From contig NC_052352.1 of assembly GCF_009727055.1 (NCBI RefSeq), positions 21,447,085-21,511,084 on the forward strand: a stretch of 64,000 nt of DNA, read 5' to 3'. This DNA comes from Benincasa hispida (Eukaryota; Streptophyta; Magnoliopsida; Cucurbitales; Cucurbitaceae). The notes under the pieces are model-generated. The model made no database searches. It was not told the DNA's origin and was given only the letters and a program-made list of their open reading frames with translations. The translations under genes were made by a program, and so were the position numbers. This document shows positions 11,362-21,850 of this stretch, one piece after another (positions within the stretch are counted from its first letter, which is position 1; each line of letters begins with the position of its first letter).

Positions 11362-12100
11362 CTCGCGGAGCGGCAGGTTGTGGGTTAGGAGGCGTTTTCC
11401 CCTTCCCCTTACTACCCTTCTTCTTCTTCCACTTGCTAGTGTTGGAAGAAGAAGGTGCAGACTTAGTTCCTGAGGTCAAACCTCCGAGGAACTTTTTAGA
11501 TGACAAGGCAACATGTGTCTCACCAACCTTCTTTTCTTTCCTTTTCAGCAAGGATTGGAATGTCCGCAACTCGTTGAGGAGAGTTGTTAGAGTGTAATCA
11601 ACCCTGTTCAGAACAACATTGCTTATAAAGTGAAGGAAGCTTTCTGGCAACATCTCCAGAATAATGCTAACCTGGCTTCCCTCATTGATGTGAGCCTTAT
11701 TCATCTCCGCCACATTAAACTGGACCATCATGTTCAGAACATGTTCTCGAACAGATGTACCCTCCTTCATTTTCGAGTTGAATATGAACTTTAAAGATTC
11801 ATATTTGAGCTCTCGGACAGTTGTCCAAACATTCCCTTCAAGGACTTCATGATCTCGCGTGCAGTGACCATGAGCTCATGCTTCTTGGCCAAGACATCGT
11901 TCAGGCTAGCCAAGATGTAAGCTCGGGCCTTCTTATTTGCCCGTGTCCATTTCTCATAGGCCTCTCGAAAATTTCAAGCGACATTTTTAGTTGGAATAGG
12001 AGGACACTCCTCCATAAGGATTATCCAGAGGTCATCGATGATCAATATTGTGTTTATCGTGTTGTTCCAACGAATGTAGTTATCGCCAGTCAATTTGTCG
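11348..12100 (-). pseudogene. Element A gag (copia capsid), N-terminus removed
   Basis: Read downward from 12,100 this encodes a copia gag protein beginning DKLTGDNY..W (family start MATVTLSLLSTDKLTG, as seen intact at 37,304 in D'). It continues with a stretch matching ILIIDDLWxILMEECPPIPT, YEKWTRANKKARAYILASLNDVL and AREIMKSLKGMFGQL. After a break come MKEGTSVREHVLNMMVQFNVAEMN, EMLPESFLHFISNVVLNRVDYTLTTLLNELRTFQSLLK and the basic K/S/P tail at 11,348-11,770. Gag would form the virus-like particle. One in-frame stop lies near 11,975 and a frameshift near 11,790. The CACTA element entered at the codon for Asp-12, and codons 1-11 are gone. Confidence 0.88.
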
Positions 12101-12113
12101 CACTACTACAAAA
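12101..12113 (+). repeat. CACTA terminal inverted repeat, left end
   Basis: CACTACTACAAAA, the canonical terminus bound by the transposase in En/Spm elements. No matching TTTTGTAGTAGTG is found at the other end, so a 3-bp target duplication cannot be checked. Confidence 0.92.
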
Positions 12114-13072
12114 TCTACATTATTTGACACTTGTAGTTTTAAATTACTTGACGTTTATTTGGAAAAAACGTCAAAAAATATGATTTTGGACAAGAAAATG
12201 TAAAGCAAAAGGGTTAAAAAAATAGAGATTGACGGAATATTTCAGATATTTTCATGCAAATCGATTTCGTGTCAAGTAATAAAAGGTCTTACTTGACATG
12301 TTTTTTTCGTATCAAGTAAAATATAAAAAAAAATTGCCTAATAATATATTTTTTTCTTTAATGAAAAGCCCTAAATTAAGCCCTAAATTTTTCCTTTCAA
12401 TTTCTCCAGTCGTGCCATTTCTCTCTCACCCCAAACCTTAGTCATGCGAAAGGCTCTCCGTCGTTCAAGCTTGGCCATGTGAATCAGGTGTCATTCGTCC
12501 GTGGTTGTCTGTTGTCCACCCGTGGTGCCGCTGGGGTTCTTATCATCCGGTGGGTCGTCTATTGTCGCCATTTAGGGTTCTTCATCGTCCTTTGCCATTG
12601 AGATCTTCCGCTGTTGCTGGTTGTGTTGTCTCCATTGGGATCGTTCACTGCCGTGAGTAATTATTTTGATAAAAAATTAAAAAATTGAGTTTAGAACTTT
12701 AGTTTGCATTTTTGTTATGTGCATGTTTTTTTTTAAAATAAATGATTTTCTTTTTTTTTTTTTTGTTTTTTTTTAGTTTGAAAATGCAATTTGGACTTTT
12801 GAGTTTGGTTGAAGTGTTGTGATTAGATTAGATTGTTTGTTTATTATTATTATTGCTGATATTTTGCTGATCTGCTTAGTTTTATGGGTTTTTGTGATTC
12901 TATTGGACATAATGTTTGATTGTTTGGACCAAATTTTGGTTGGTTATTTATGTCTTAGATGTTAATTTTTCTGATCTGCTTGGTTTTATGGATTTTTATT
13001 TCTGATTAATAAATTTTCAAGTGTTTAGTTAACAAAAGAGGAAGTTTATGATGTTATCAATATTGATTTCAG
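12114..13072 (+). other. CACTA left subterminal and untranslated region
   Basis: About 200 bp of TTGAC-type subterminal repeats is followed by a C/T-rich, GC-richer stretch (12,420-12,650) and an AT-rich intron-like stretch ending in an acceptor 'gatttcag' at 13,063-13,072. No coding sequence for the N-terminal transposase-associated domain or the first half of the transposase is visible. That part of the gene seems to have been deleted. Confidence 0.6.
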
Positions 13073-13344
13073 GTCCAAAACAACTAGGAGATGACATTGG
13101 GATATACAAAGAGCCATTGATTGATGATTTAAAACTTCTGTGGGAAAGTGGTGTGAAAAGTTATGATGCTGATCAAGAGGAACTATTCAACTTAAGAACA
13201 GTTCTATTGTGGACGATCAATGGAAACCTTAGTGGATGTAGTGTCAAAGGTTATAAGGCAAGTCCAATTTGTGGAGATAACACAACTTCATTAAGACTGA
13301 AACATGGGAAAAAATGGCATACCTTGGCCATTGAAAGTTTCTAG
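13073..13344 (+). pseudogene. CACTA transposase fragment (Transposase_21 region)
   Basis: The exon following the acceptor at 13,072 encodes GPKQLGDDIGIYKEPLIDDL, then LKLLWESGVKSYDADQEELFNLRTVLLWTIN and GNLSGCSVKGYKASPICG, ending RLKHGKKW. This is the conserved core of En/Spm-type transposases (Pfam Transposase_21, by recognition). Between WTIN and GNLSG the family has a short DFPAY-like segment that is absent here, an in-frame deletion. A stop follows at 13,342. The enzyme would cut at CACTA termini in the nucleus. The N-terminal half is missing, so this is a relic. It is followed by degenerate sequence up to the next recognisable segment at 13,546. Confidence 0.85.
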
Positions 13345-13545
13345 TACAAAATCATCGTTTTTGACGTCAAAAGAAATCATTTGATGGTCAAAGAGAACTT
13401 GGAAGTATTCCAAAACCTTTGTCTAGGGAGGTTGTATTTGAAAAAACTAAAGATCTTGATTTTCAAAGAGGAAAAAAAAACAAAAACAAAAAAAAAGAAC
13501 AAAGGAAAAATCACAAAAGGAAGTACCAAAGGTTGTTAGAATAGG

Positions 13546-14530
13546 ATGTCTGCTTTTTTCCAACTCCCTTATTGGAAACATCTCCAGGTTAGACATTGCT
13601 TATATGTGATGCATATCGAGAAAAATGTTTGCATGAATATCATAGGTACACTTCTTGATATTCCAGGAAAAACAAAAGACGGATTGAATGCTAGACGTGA
13701 TTTAGCTGATTTAAAAATTCGACTAGAGCTTACACATACTAATGGGGAAAAAAAATCTTCCTTCCCCCTGTTTGTTATACTCTTACCAGCGAAGAAAAAC
13801 ATTGTGTTTTGAAGACGATATCAGAAATGAATGTTCCTGAGGGTTACACCTCCAATGTTAGAAATCTTGTGTCAGTGAAAGATTTAAAACTCAATGGTAA
13901 AAAATCTCATGATTGTTATGTGCTCTTACAACAATTGCTCCCCATTGCCATCAGATCTGTGCTACCAAAACATGTTCGATATGCGATGACTCGTCTGTGT
14001 ATTTTTTCAATTCCATCTATAACAAAGCCCTAAATGTTATACAATTAGAGAAGTTGCAAGAACACAATGTGATTACATTATGTTTATTAGAGAAGTATTT
14101 TCCTCCCTCATTCTTCACAACAATGGTGCATCTCACAGTACACATTGTTAGAGAAGTCAAACTTTGTGGTCTATATACTTGTGATGGATGTATTCATTTG
14201 AAAGGTTCATGAAAGTGATTAAAAACTCTGTGAGGAATAGGCATCGTCCAGAAGGTTGTATTGCTGAAAGTTATATATTAGAAGAAGCTGTTGAGTTTTG
14301 TTCGAATTTTTTTATGTGGAGTAGATCCTATTGGACTTGGGCGTCAAAATTTAAGAGACAATTCAGGCAATTCAGAAACTGGTAGACCATTGTCAAATGG
14401 AGTTCCTTACACACCTGAACGAGATCTCTTATACCAAGCTCATCGATATGTCTTGGAGAATACAATTGATGTGCAACCATATATAGAGAGTTATTGTGAC
14501 TTGGACCTATTTATTTTATTAAATACATGA
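13546..14530 (+). pseudogene. CACTA transposase C-terminal part (DUF4218), frameshifted
   Basis: The segment starts with LPYWKHLQVRHCLYVMHIEKNVCMNIIGTLLDI and GKTKDGLNARRDLADLKIR, well known from plant CACTA transposases. From 13,809 the DUF4218 domain follows: VPEGYTSNVRNLVSVKDLKLNGKKSHDCYVLLQQLLPIAIRSVLPKHVR. A frameshift near 14,000 leads to another frame with LQEHNVITLCLLEKYFPPSFF and MVHLTVHIVREVKLCG. A second near 14,190 leads to FERFMKVIKNSVRNRHRPEGCIAESYILEEAVEFCS, and a third near 14,300 leads to DPIGLGRQN...GRPLSNGVPYTPERDLLYQAHRYVLENT. With at least three frame changes no full protein can be made. Confidence 0.88.
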
Positions 14531-14759
14531 ATTTGAAAATAATTATATTTGAACATTTTTCTTTTTCTTCATAAGGAAACATATGATGACATTGGAATTA
14601 CAATTCTCAAGTAGATCAAAAAACCAGAAATGGATTCAAGATGAACATAATTGAAATTTTATATCTTGGTTACGAGAAAGAGGTAAAACATTAAATATAC
14701 TATTTAACATAACCTTTTGTCACTTATATTTTAATTATGTAACCTTTTGGTTCCCAAGT

Positions 14760-15408
14760 TGGAAATGAACTTGAAATGGGAGATGCGGAGGTATCAGATA
14801 ACTTGAGGTGGATTGCCCATGGTCCCCATCCAATTGTGACTACATATAATAGCTATGTTATTAATGGATGTCACTATCACACAAAGTCATAGGACAAAAA
14901 TAAAAGTGTACAAAATAGTGGGGTTAGTTTGATTGCAAAAATAACGCAAGTATCTAGCTCAAAAGATAAAAATCCTATGATTGGAGACATATTCTTTTAT
15001 AGGGTGATACAAGAGATTTGGGAAATAAATTATAATACATTTAAGGTTGCAATTTTTAAATGTGATTAGGTTGAGAACAGTGGTGGCATCAAAACCGATG
15101 AACTTGGTTTTGTGTTAGTTGACTTAAGTAGAATAGGCCACAAGAATGATTCTTTCATACTGCCATCCCAAGCAAGACAAGTATTTTATATTGAGGATCC
15201 AAGTGATGATCGATGGTCTATTGTTCTTACTCCACCACAAAGAGATTTTGAGGATCAATACAATGACAATGAACTTGGAGATACTGCTCTACATTGTCAA
15301 GGAATTCCTAAAGCTATGTTAGATATTGAATCTAGAATTGATTTGGATGAGATCACTTCAACATATGTACGAGTTGATTGTGAAGGCACATGGATTCCTA
15401 AAGAGTAA
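14760..15408 (+). pseudogene. CACTA transposase DUF4216 domain relic
   Basis: Downstream of an intron-like AT-rich gap, the frame encodes GNELEMGDAEVSDNLRWIAHGP and YNSYVINGCHYHTKS, then a stop, and FFYRVIQEIWEINYNTFKVAIFKCD before another stop. The open part 15,112-15,408 reads VLVDLSRIGHKNDSFILPSQARQVFYIEDPSDDRWSIVL and ends with a TYVRVDCEGTWIPKE tail. This is DUF4216, the usual C-terminal extension of plant CACTA transposases. In-frame stops at about 14,890 and 15,067 mark it as a relic. The function of this domain is not known to me. Confidence 0.85.
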
Positions 15409-15494
15409 ATGTATGGGTGGGTTTTCACTTACTAATTAATTTTTATAATTTTGTTGTATCTGACACCTAACTAAACTTTATTCTATTTTTCAGG

Positions 15495-16875
15495 ATAATT
15501 CTTACACCATGGAGATAGCAAATGATGAGGACTTGCAACTTGGTTTGGATAATGTCAATGAAAATATGGAACTGAAGCAAGATGAAATACCAAATAAAAA
15601 GAGAAGGTGAACGCGAGGACCGACTATTATGCATGAGGTAACAAAAATTAAGAGTGTAGGGGAGAAAAAGTTTGTTGAATATAATGATGATGGAGTACCG
15701 ATTGAAGACAATGGATATAAGTTAAAATCTTTCATTGGATCTACTGTACATCATAATATCCCGATTATATATACATCTTGGAAGTGTGTACCGACTGACT
15801 TAAAGGAAAAACTGTTGAATATTGTTGAAGTATGTGTATTTTCCTTTGTCCATGTATTATATTAATATTATACTTGGAAAGTAATAATCAAGATTTTTAA
15901 ATGTTTAGGGTGTTTTCATAATTGATGGTAGAAGTAAGAAGGCTATTCTCAAACTTGCGGGCATTGCATTTCGTCATTTCAAGTCTTGGTTAATGACACA
16001 ATATATTATCCCTTTTAAAGATGAACCCCAACTTTTGTTACATCGACCTTCGATGTACTCCCACATCATTGGAAAGAGTGTCAAATCGAGATTATTTCCG
16101 AGTTCGAGGTATTAAACTTTTCACTAAGAACATCAATATTTGTCACTTTCTTGTCATTTTTATTTTGAACTATTAAATTTATATAGAAAGTGAGAAATCA
16201 ACAAAAACACGAAGAAAGAAGAACAAGTATAATCATCGGATGTCTAGAAGAGGTTATGCGAATCTTGCCAAGGAAATGGTAAGAATATTCTTAAGTTTAA
16301 CTATTTTACAAAGATTCTAATATTTAACAATATGTTTATTATGCAAAAAAAATTACCTTCGTCCAGCAAATGTGATTTTGGACGAGCTGATATGTGGAAA
16401 AAAGCTCGGACAAACAAAAAATGAGAGTATGACAATGGGGATGTCCAATAAGTCGCCAACCGAATAATAAGATTGCCAATGTTACATTTGCATGAAATCA
16501 TTATTATATTTTATATGTGTTATTGAATATATAAAATTTCCATTTAAGAAGAATGAAGATCCACTTTCCAAAAAAAATGATTCACCGAATGATGTTTTGA
16601 CTCAAGCCATGGGTACTCCGGAATATGGTGGACGCGTATATGGGGTGGATGGTTTCATTACACATACCGTTTACTTCCATACAGCAAAAAGAGAGGATAC
16701 ACACAAAAAAAGCGTTGATGAAAATGAAGCATTTCGTAAGCGGATTAAGGAGTTAGAAGATCAAATTCAAAACATGCCAGGATCTGAGCATGGTAGTTAC
16801 TCTAAGAATAAATTCCGAAAGAAGCAAAATTCAAATGTTGGGGTCACAGTTAGTCTTATGTTCTATCTTATTTAA
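15495..16875 (+). pseudogene. CACTA second gene: Transposase_24-like region
   Basis: Exon-like segments follow each other in the plus strand. They are 15,495-15,828 (with KSVGEKKFVEYNDDGVPIEDNGYKLKSFIG and HHNIPIIYTSWKCVPTDLKEKLLNIVE, ending at a donor gtatgtg), 15,909-16,110 (GVFIIDGRSKKAILKLAGIAFRHFKSWLMTQYI), 16,186-16,278 (KTRRKKNKYNHRMSRRGYANLAKEM) and 16,545-16,850 (LTQAMGTPEYGGRVYGVDGFITHTVYFHT, then a predicted coiled-coil stretch DENEAFRKRIKELEDQIQNM). This order matches the plant transposase family annotated as Ptta/En/Spm or Transposase_24, thought to be the accessory DNA-binding protein of CACTA elements. A stop at about 15,610 and further stops near 16,465 indicate decay. Confidence 0.8.
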
Positions 16876-17901
16876 TTTATGTATTAAGGTTATAACTATT
16901 AGTTATGATAATTTTGAACTTGTTTAATTTGTACTTCTATATTTATATCATAGAAGAAGGAAGTTGTTAGTGCATCAACCACACATGAGGAAGGGAAGAA
17001 GGTGAAAGAGATGGAAGCTATTAGTGTACAACCGATCTTGAAGGTGAATTGTATTATGAGGTAAATTTACTATTACTTATAAAATTATAACTTGGTGGTT
17101 TTAGGAGAAAGTTTCAGAGAATGCTGGAAAGGATGAGGAAGTGATTGCTATTAGTATACCACCGATCTTGAAGGTGAATTGTATAAGTCCCATGTTCTTC
17201 TATCTTATTTAGGAATGAACATTTTACTCATGTTCTATCTTCATTGTGCTAGAAAAAAGCTTCAAATACGATGCCGAAAGAGAATAAAGTTACTAGTGCA
17301 CCATCCAATTTATGAATATCCTTGAAGTATATTCTTAGGTACGCTGAAAAGTTAATGATTTTGGGACTAGTATTTCCTTCCAACTACTTGTTGAGCTCTT
17401 TGGTTTTGGCCGAAATAGTTATGTTTAGCGAGAAGATGTGATCAAATTTTGTAGCATGCAAAAAGTGAAGACTTTATCAATGATGGCTTATATCGCGTAA
17501 GTAAACGTTATTTGTTTATGATATATTATCACATTATAAATTAGTAGTAAGTTAATGTGTTCAATCTATTATTGTAGGTACCTACACTCGTTCATTGTTG
17601 ATTCAAATAAAGGGTCGAAGTATATTTTTGTAGATCCATCTCTTATATCCGCGGGCCAAAATACTCGAGAAGTTAGAGCTTGGAACCTTTGTAGTAGATT
17701 AATGGCTTCTGAACACGGTCAATTAGTTATTGTTCTTTATAATCCATGGTAAGTATAATTAGTTATACTCATGTTCGGAACTTTATACTGATGTTCTACC
17801 TTTTCTTGTTTTGTTCCAATGTAGAATATATTGGGATCATTGTACTTGAACCTCCTTAGACTCATGTTCTACCTTAATGTAATAAGTTATACCTTCATGT
17901 T

Positions 17902-17906
17902 CCATA
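17902..17906. repeat. Target-site duplication of solo LTR X1, left copy
   Basis: CCATA here and again at 19,756-19,760 flank the LTR 17,907-19,755 exactly. Confidence 0.92.
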
Positions 17907-19755
17907 TGATGGAACACGAGACATACGCAGTGGAATAAGGATCTAATTACACTCTAATTGCTTTTAATTAAAAGGAAAAAACATGCAAAAAAATAGGAAA
18001 AACAGTAAATTAAAAAGGAGTAGAGTACGACCTTTGTAGCTCCCAAAAAAAGCTTTTTCTCGCTGAATCTCGACCCGAACTCTTCCAGACCACTACTAGA
18101 GTTTACGGTATTCTCTGGACTAAGAACCGGGTTGTGGGACCCGATGAATGAAGGAATGAAAAGAGGAAGAATTAGTGGTTCAAGGTTAATGTGAGAAAAA
18201 TGGAATTTTTGGTGAGAATTTGAAAACAAAAAATTATAGAAAAATTAGCTTTCTAAAAAAGAAAGAAGAAGAAGTTTATTTCAAAAGAAAACTTCTTTTT
18301 ATAAAACTATTACATGCATCTAATGCATGTAAAAATTCACCAAAGATCAATACCTCACAAAGCACTAAACCAAAGTGGGCTATGTGTCATTCTATAATGT
18401 TTACACATAGTCCACTTAAGTTAGTGGGATTATCCAACAAAAATGTTGGATAATTCCACTAACTCTTAGTCAAGGGTAAAATGGTCTTTTTCTATTTGGT
18501 TAAAGTCAAACTTTGACTTTTAGCGAAAAAGTCAATCCTTTAACTTTTTACAGTTTTGACCCTCTTTACTAATTTTAACCACCCGAACAAAATCCGCGTT
18601 CATATTTTTGAAATTCAAATCACATTTGAATATAGAGCGTCATACATAAACCGATAGCGATATCGCATATACTTGTCGGTTTTAATCCCTTTTCCTAATT
18701 CGAACAATTCGAATTAATCTAACATACTGTTTTAAGTTTAATCCATATGAGCTAGCAGAGGGACATAATGGACCTATAGATCATGGGCTCCAATAATCCG
18801 AGATTAACGGGTAAAACTCTTTAACCTAATTAATCAACATTTGTTAACTAACGGGTTATTCCACTAAAGTCTCGTAGTTGTACTCCCCTCACTGTAGATA
18901 TGTTTCTGCCCATCTGATATAACTATAACCAGTAAGTCAATCTTTCACAGGTTGTTCGTGGTCTTGGCTGGGTCAAAATACCGTTTTACCCCCGAGAACA
19001 CTTCTTGTTCCTTCAGTCCCACTGAACCTCTAAAGAACAATTGATTTGTGGTCCAACCAACAAATCCAGTCCCTCTCAGTCTAGTGAGAGGGTAGGGCCC
19101 CTTGTTCTTATTCCGAAGTCAGCACTTAAGGGAACAACCTATCTAGTACCCTTAGAGACGGGTAGGAGTGAAGTCCTTCTTGCACCCTATGTCCCCTGCT
19201 ATTTACTCGGTCTTACCCCTGAAACGGGAGGCTTATTGAGCCAATGCTATTGAGCTGCTCTCACCCATGTAGATCTAAGGATAATCCCGAATAAACAGGA
19301 GTTCATAGTTAGCTTAGGATTGAGATCGAGTTACCTAGGTCATCAAATTTGAATTAGTCAGTTTTATACAGTAAACGGTGTTATAAAGCAAAAGTGACTA
19401 AGTCGTGGTACAGTCTCATACAAACTCATTGCATAGGATGCCCCTACTCATATATCTCTATATGAACGATTAAGGATCACATCGTTTGTACTAACTACAA
19501 AGTAGGTCGCATCTATAGTGTCCCCAGAACAAGGCTCCCAACCTTATCTCTATACTATAGACCATTTTAGGCTATATACTCGAACTTGATCCATGTTTTA
19601 TGTCATCACGTAAAGTTCAAGTCTATATTAAATAGCCTTAGGACCTTAGTTTATTGGATTCAAGATTACAATTTCAATAACAATTTTATCGAAAAACAAA
19701 ATAGAATATGTTTATCAATTTACAAACTACAAGTTTTAGGACATAAAATCCAACA
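17907..19755 (-). repeat. Solo LTR, family X (copy 1), inside the CACTA peptidase intron
   Basis: 1,849 bp beginning TGATGGAACA and ending AAAATCCAACA on the plus strand, with perfect 5-bp duplications CCATA on both sides. In minus orientation it starts TGTTGGATTTTATGTCC, a copia-type LTR start. It has no gag/pol and no second LTR, so it is a solo LTR, the product of recombination between the two LTRs of a full element. It lies in an intron between the NPW and HWLL exons of the peptidase relic. It shares block order with family A LTRs ('ataatggacctatag', 'cactgtagatatgttt', 'tgttcgt') but is clearly diverged from them. Confidence 0.92.
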
Positions 19756-20829
19756 CCATACTAATTAGTTGTGTATTTTATTTAGTGATCATTGGTTGTT
19801 AATTGTTATCAATACGTATGATGATATCAAATACATAACAAATATGTAAGCTAACTTTGCTTGAGTTTTTGTTTTTGGTGTAAAGTTTATTTCATTCTGA
19901 ATATTATACTATACTCTTTGACGAATGTAAGGCAATGACCATTTTTTAGTCTAAAAAAAATTTGCAATCGAAAAACAACATTCTGGAAAATAGTAAAGGT
20001 AAGTATAAAAGCATTGAAAAAATTAATAGAATGATGTTTATTTAATGCATTTGTATGATGTGTATTAATTATTGGCTTTGTATTGTAGTATCCTTTACAA
20101 GTGGAAACTGTTGAATGTGGATATTATGTTATGAGATATATGCGAGAAATCGTGACTAAAGAGAAGAATATTATCACAGATGCGATATGACTTTAAACTA
20201 CTTATATATATTGTAACATTATAAATAGTGTAAATAGTAAATAAATATATATATTTGACTTTCTATCTTTTATAGATTGATACGAGGAGCTCGTACTCAC
20301 AACTTGAATTGGATAAAGTACGCGTGGAATGGGCTGAATATTTAGGTCGTTATATCTTATGAACTTGCTACAAATTTTGTGTATATGGCTACATGGGAAT
20401 GCCCAAAACGTTTTTTGTGTAAATGTTTTGTTTAGCCATTATAGATTATATACTTCAAAGAAATGTGTGGTGGAGGATAGACTTTTAGTCTTGTGATTTT
20501 TGGAATACATAGCACATATAGATTGATCTTACAATTTTGGAATTATCATATATTGGGGTGGGTTGATAGAGTATATACTGTTGTACAATTGGTCTTGTAA
20601 ATTTTGGAATCATTCATATAGACATGAGTAATAGAAGAATGAAATTTTTTATTTTAGTATTCTGAATCGTTACATAGGATATATTGGACTGATATGTAGA
20701 CCTGAAATATGTGCAATTATTTATTTTAGTTGATAAAATTGTCTTATTGGAAAAAATGTAATGCAGGAAATGAGAAATGGAAATTAAATTCGAATGTTTA
20801 ATTTGGAAAAAAAAAAAAAGCATAGATGA

Positions 20830-20960
20830 CATTGGAAATGTGTCAAGAATTTGATTACTTGACCATTATTTCGTGTCAAGAAAAAGATATATTTGACAAA
20901 TAAAAATTGTCAAGAGTAATCACAATAATAAGTGTCAAGAATTATTTCGTGTCAAGATAA
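20830..20960 (+). repeat. CACTA right subterminal repeats
   Basis: Repeated GTGTCAAG / TTGAC motifs occur at about 20,840, 20,875, 20,893, 20,909, 20,931 and 20,950, mirroring the TTGAC motifs after the left terminus. These are the expected transposase-binding arrays. The array stops without the CACTA terminus. Confidence 0.75.
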
Positions 20961-21845
20961 AAATACATTCTCTCCATTCACCTTGGTATTGACCTACCCA
21001 AACACCAACCTTTAGGGGGACACTTCCAGGGTATCTCGAGGCCAATGATAGATCTCACGGTGTGAACTTTTAGGGAGAAACGTGTATAGGTTTAAGTGAA
21101 GTATCATATACCCCAAGTACCTCCCACTAAATGTTCTACCTAGGGATTCATTAACTTAGACAATCCGGCTACTGATTTTATCAAAATGTGAGTTTAATTT
21201 GCTAAAAAACAACTCTTACTTTTGATAATTAAACAAGTTCGAATTTAGTCTTATTAAACACTTTAACAAATTATCATCAAATTTGCATGCATGCAGCAAA
21301 TCTATCTAACTCATCTTAAATACCACAGGTAAGGGTGTTCGATTTCTGTCAGTTTAAATACCCCAGCCTAGACAGAACCCGCCTTAGATAAAAAGCCCCT
21401 TATAGATAGATTTGGTACATATTTAATCTTTTATTAGTCAATTTAATCCTATTAAACTGAATTAAAAGATTAAACTTAGGTTTCTAATCTCATTAGAACC
21501 ATGATCTTAGATCTATCTCAATTAAAGCCTAAGTGTGCATGTATATCTTTCTTATTGATTTTAGTTCTAATTTTTTTTAACTATAACACTTATAAAAAAG
21601 AAACAATTAAAACCAACAACATTGCTAAGCTAGACTAGGTATTTATAACTTTTATAAATTAACCTAAGTGTCATGCTTCATGCAATGTTCATTCATTACT
21701 ATATAAAACTCTTATATAACTTGTAATGAACCAAGTTTACATGCTTTCATACACCCTTATACTATAACACTTATAATATAAAGATGATGCATGGATATGC
21801 TTAATGCATGCATATATTATAACTCTTATATTATATGATGCATGA
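20961..21845 (-). other. Leader of element A, first part
   Basis: Non-coding leader (between primer-binding site and gag in element orientation) of copia A. It lines up with the leader of D' from about 37,796 onward ('ccttggtattgaccta', the 'cctcccactaaatgttctacc' block, AT-rich repeats with 'cttataatata' and 'gatgcatgagcatg'). No protein is encoded. It ends at the insertion point of family-Y copy 2, with the duplication GCATG at 21,846-21,850. Confidence 0.75.
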
Positions 21846-21850
21846 GCATG

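Larger units (their letters stand above)
17571..20362 (+). pseudogene. CACTA-borne Ulp1-like (C48) cysteine peptidase, interrupted by LTR
   Basis: A first exon-like part (17,578-17,751) encodes YLHSFIVDSNKGSKYIFVDPSLIS and SRLMASEHGQLVIVLYNPW, and is followed by a donor gtaagt. After a solo LTR sitting in the intron, the acceptor 'ttatttag' (about 19,776-19,783) leads to DHWLLIVINTYDDI, carrying the His of the catalytic HW motif. At 20,091-20,190 the frame YPLQVETVECGYYVMRYMREIV carries the catalytic Cys. The last exon encodes IDTRSSYSQLELDKVRVEWAEYLGRYIL and stops at 20,360-20,362. SUMO-protease-like domains of this type are commonly captured in plant CACTA and MULE elements. The Asp of the triad is not confidently readable around 19,905-19,925. 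Parts of the upstream exon series (16,950-17,500) are decayed. Confidence 0.8.
12101..20960 (+). mobile_element. CACTA (En/Spm) DNA transposon, 3' terminus deleted
   Basis: The left terminus CACTACTACAAAA (12,101-12,113) is the signature of plant CACTA elements. It follows the gag sequence of A directly. Subterminal TTGAC/GTCAA motifs occur at 12,123-12,320 and again in inverted sense at about 20,835-20,955 (several GTGTCAAG), which shows both subterminal regions are present. Between them are a transposase relic with Transposase_21, DUF4218 and DUF4216 segments, a second gene with a Transposase_24-like region and an Ulp1-type peptidase, and a solo LTR in an intron. The expected right terminus (complement of the left one) is missing: the sequence passes straight into the leader of A at about 20,955-20,970. 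The coding regions carry several frameshifts and stops, so the element is not autonomous. Confidence 0.9.

Noticed and set aside
13569..13802. Minus-strand 77-codon frame within the CACTA transposase
   Set aside because: It is antisense to the LPYWKHLQVRH transposase segment, which is the recognised coding strand.
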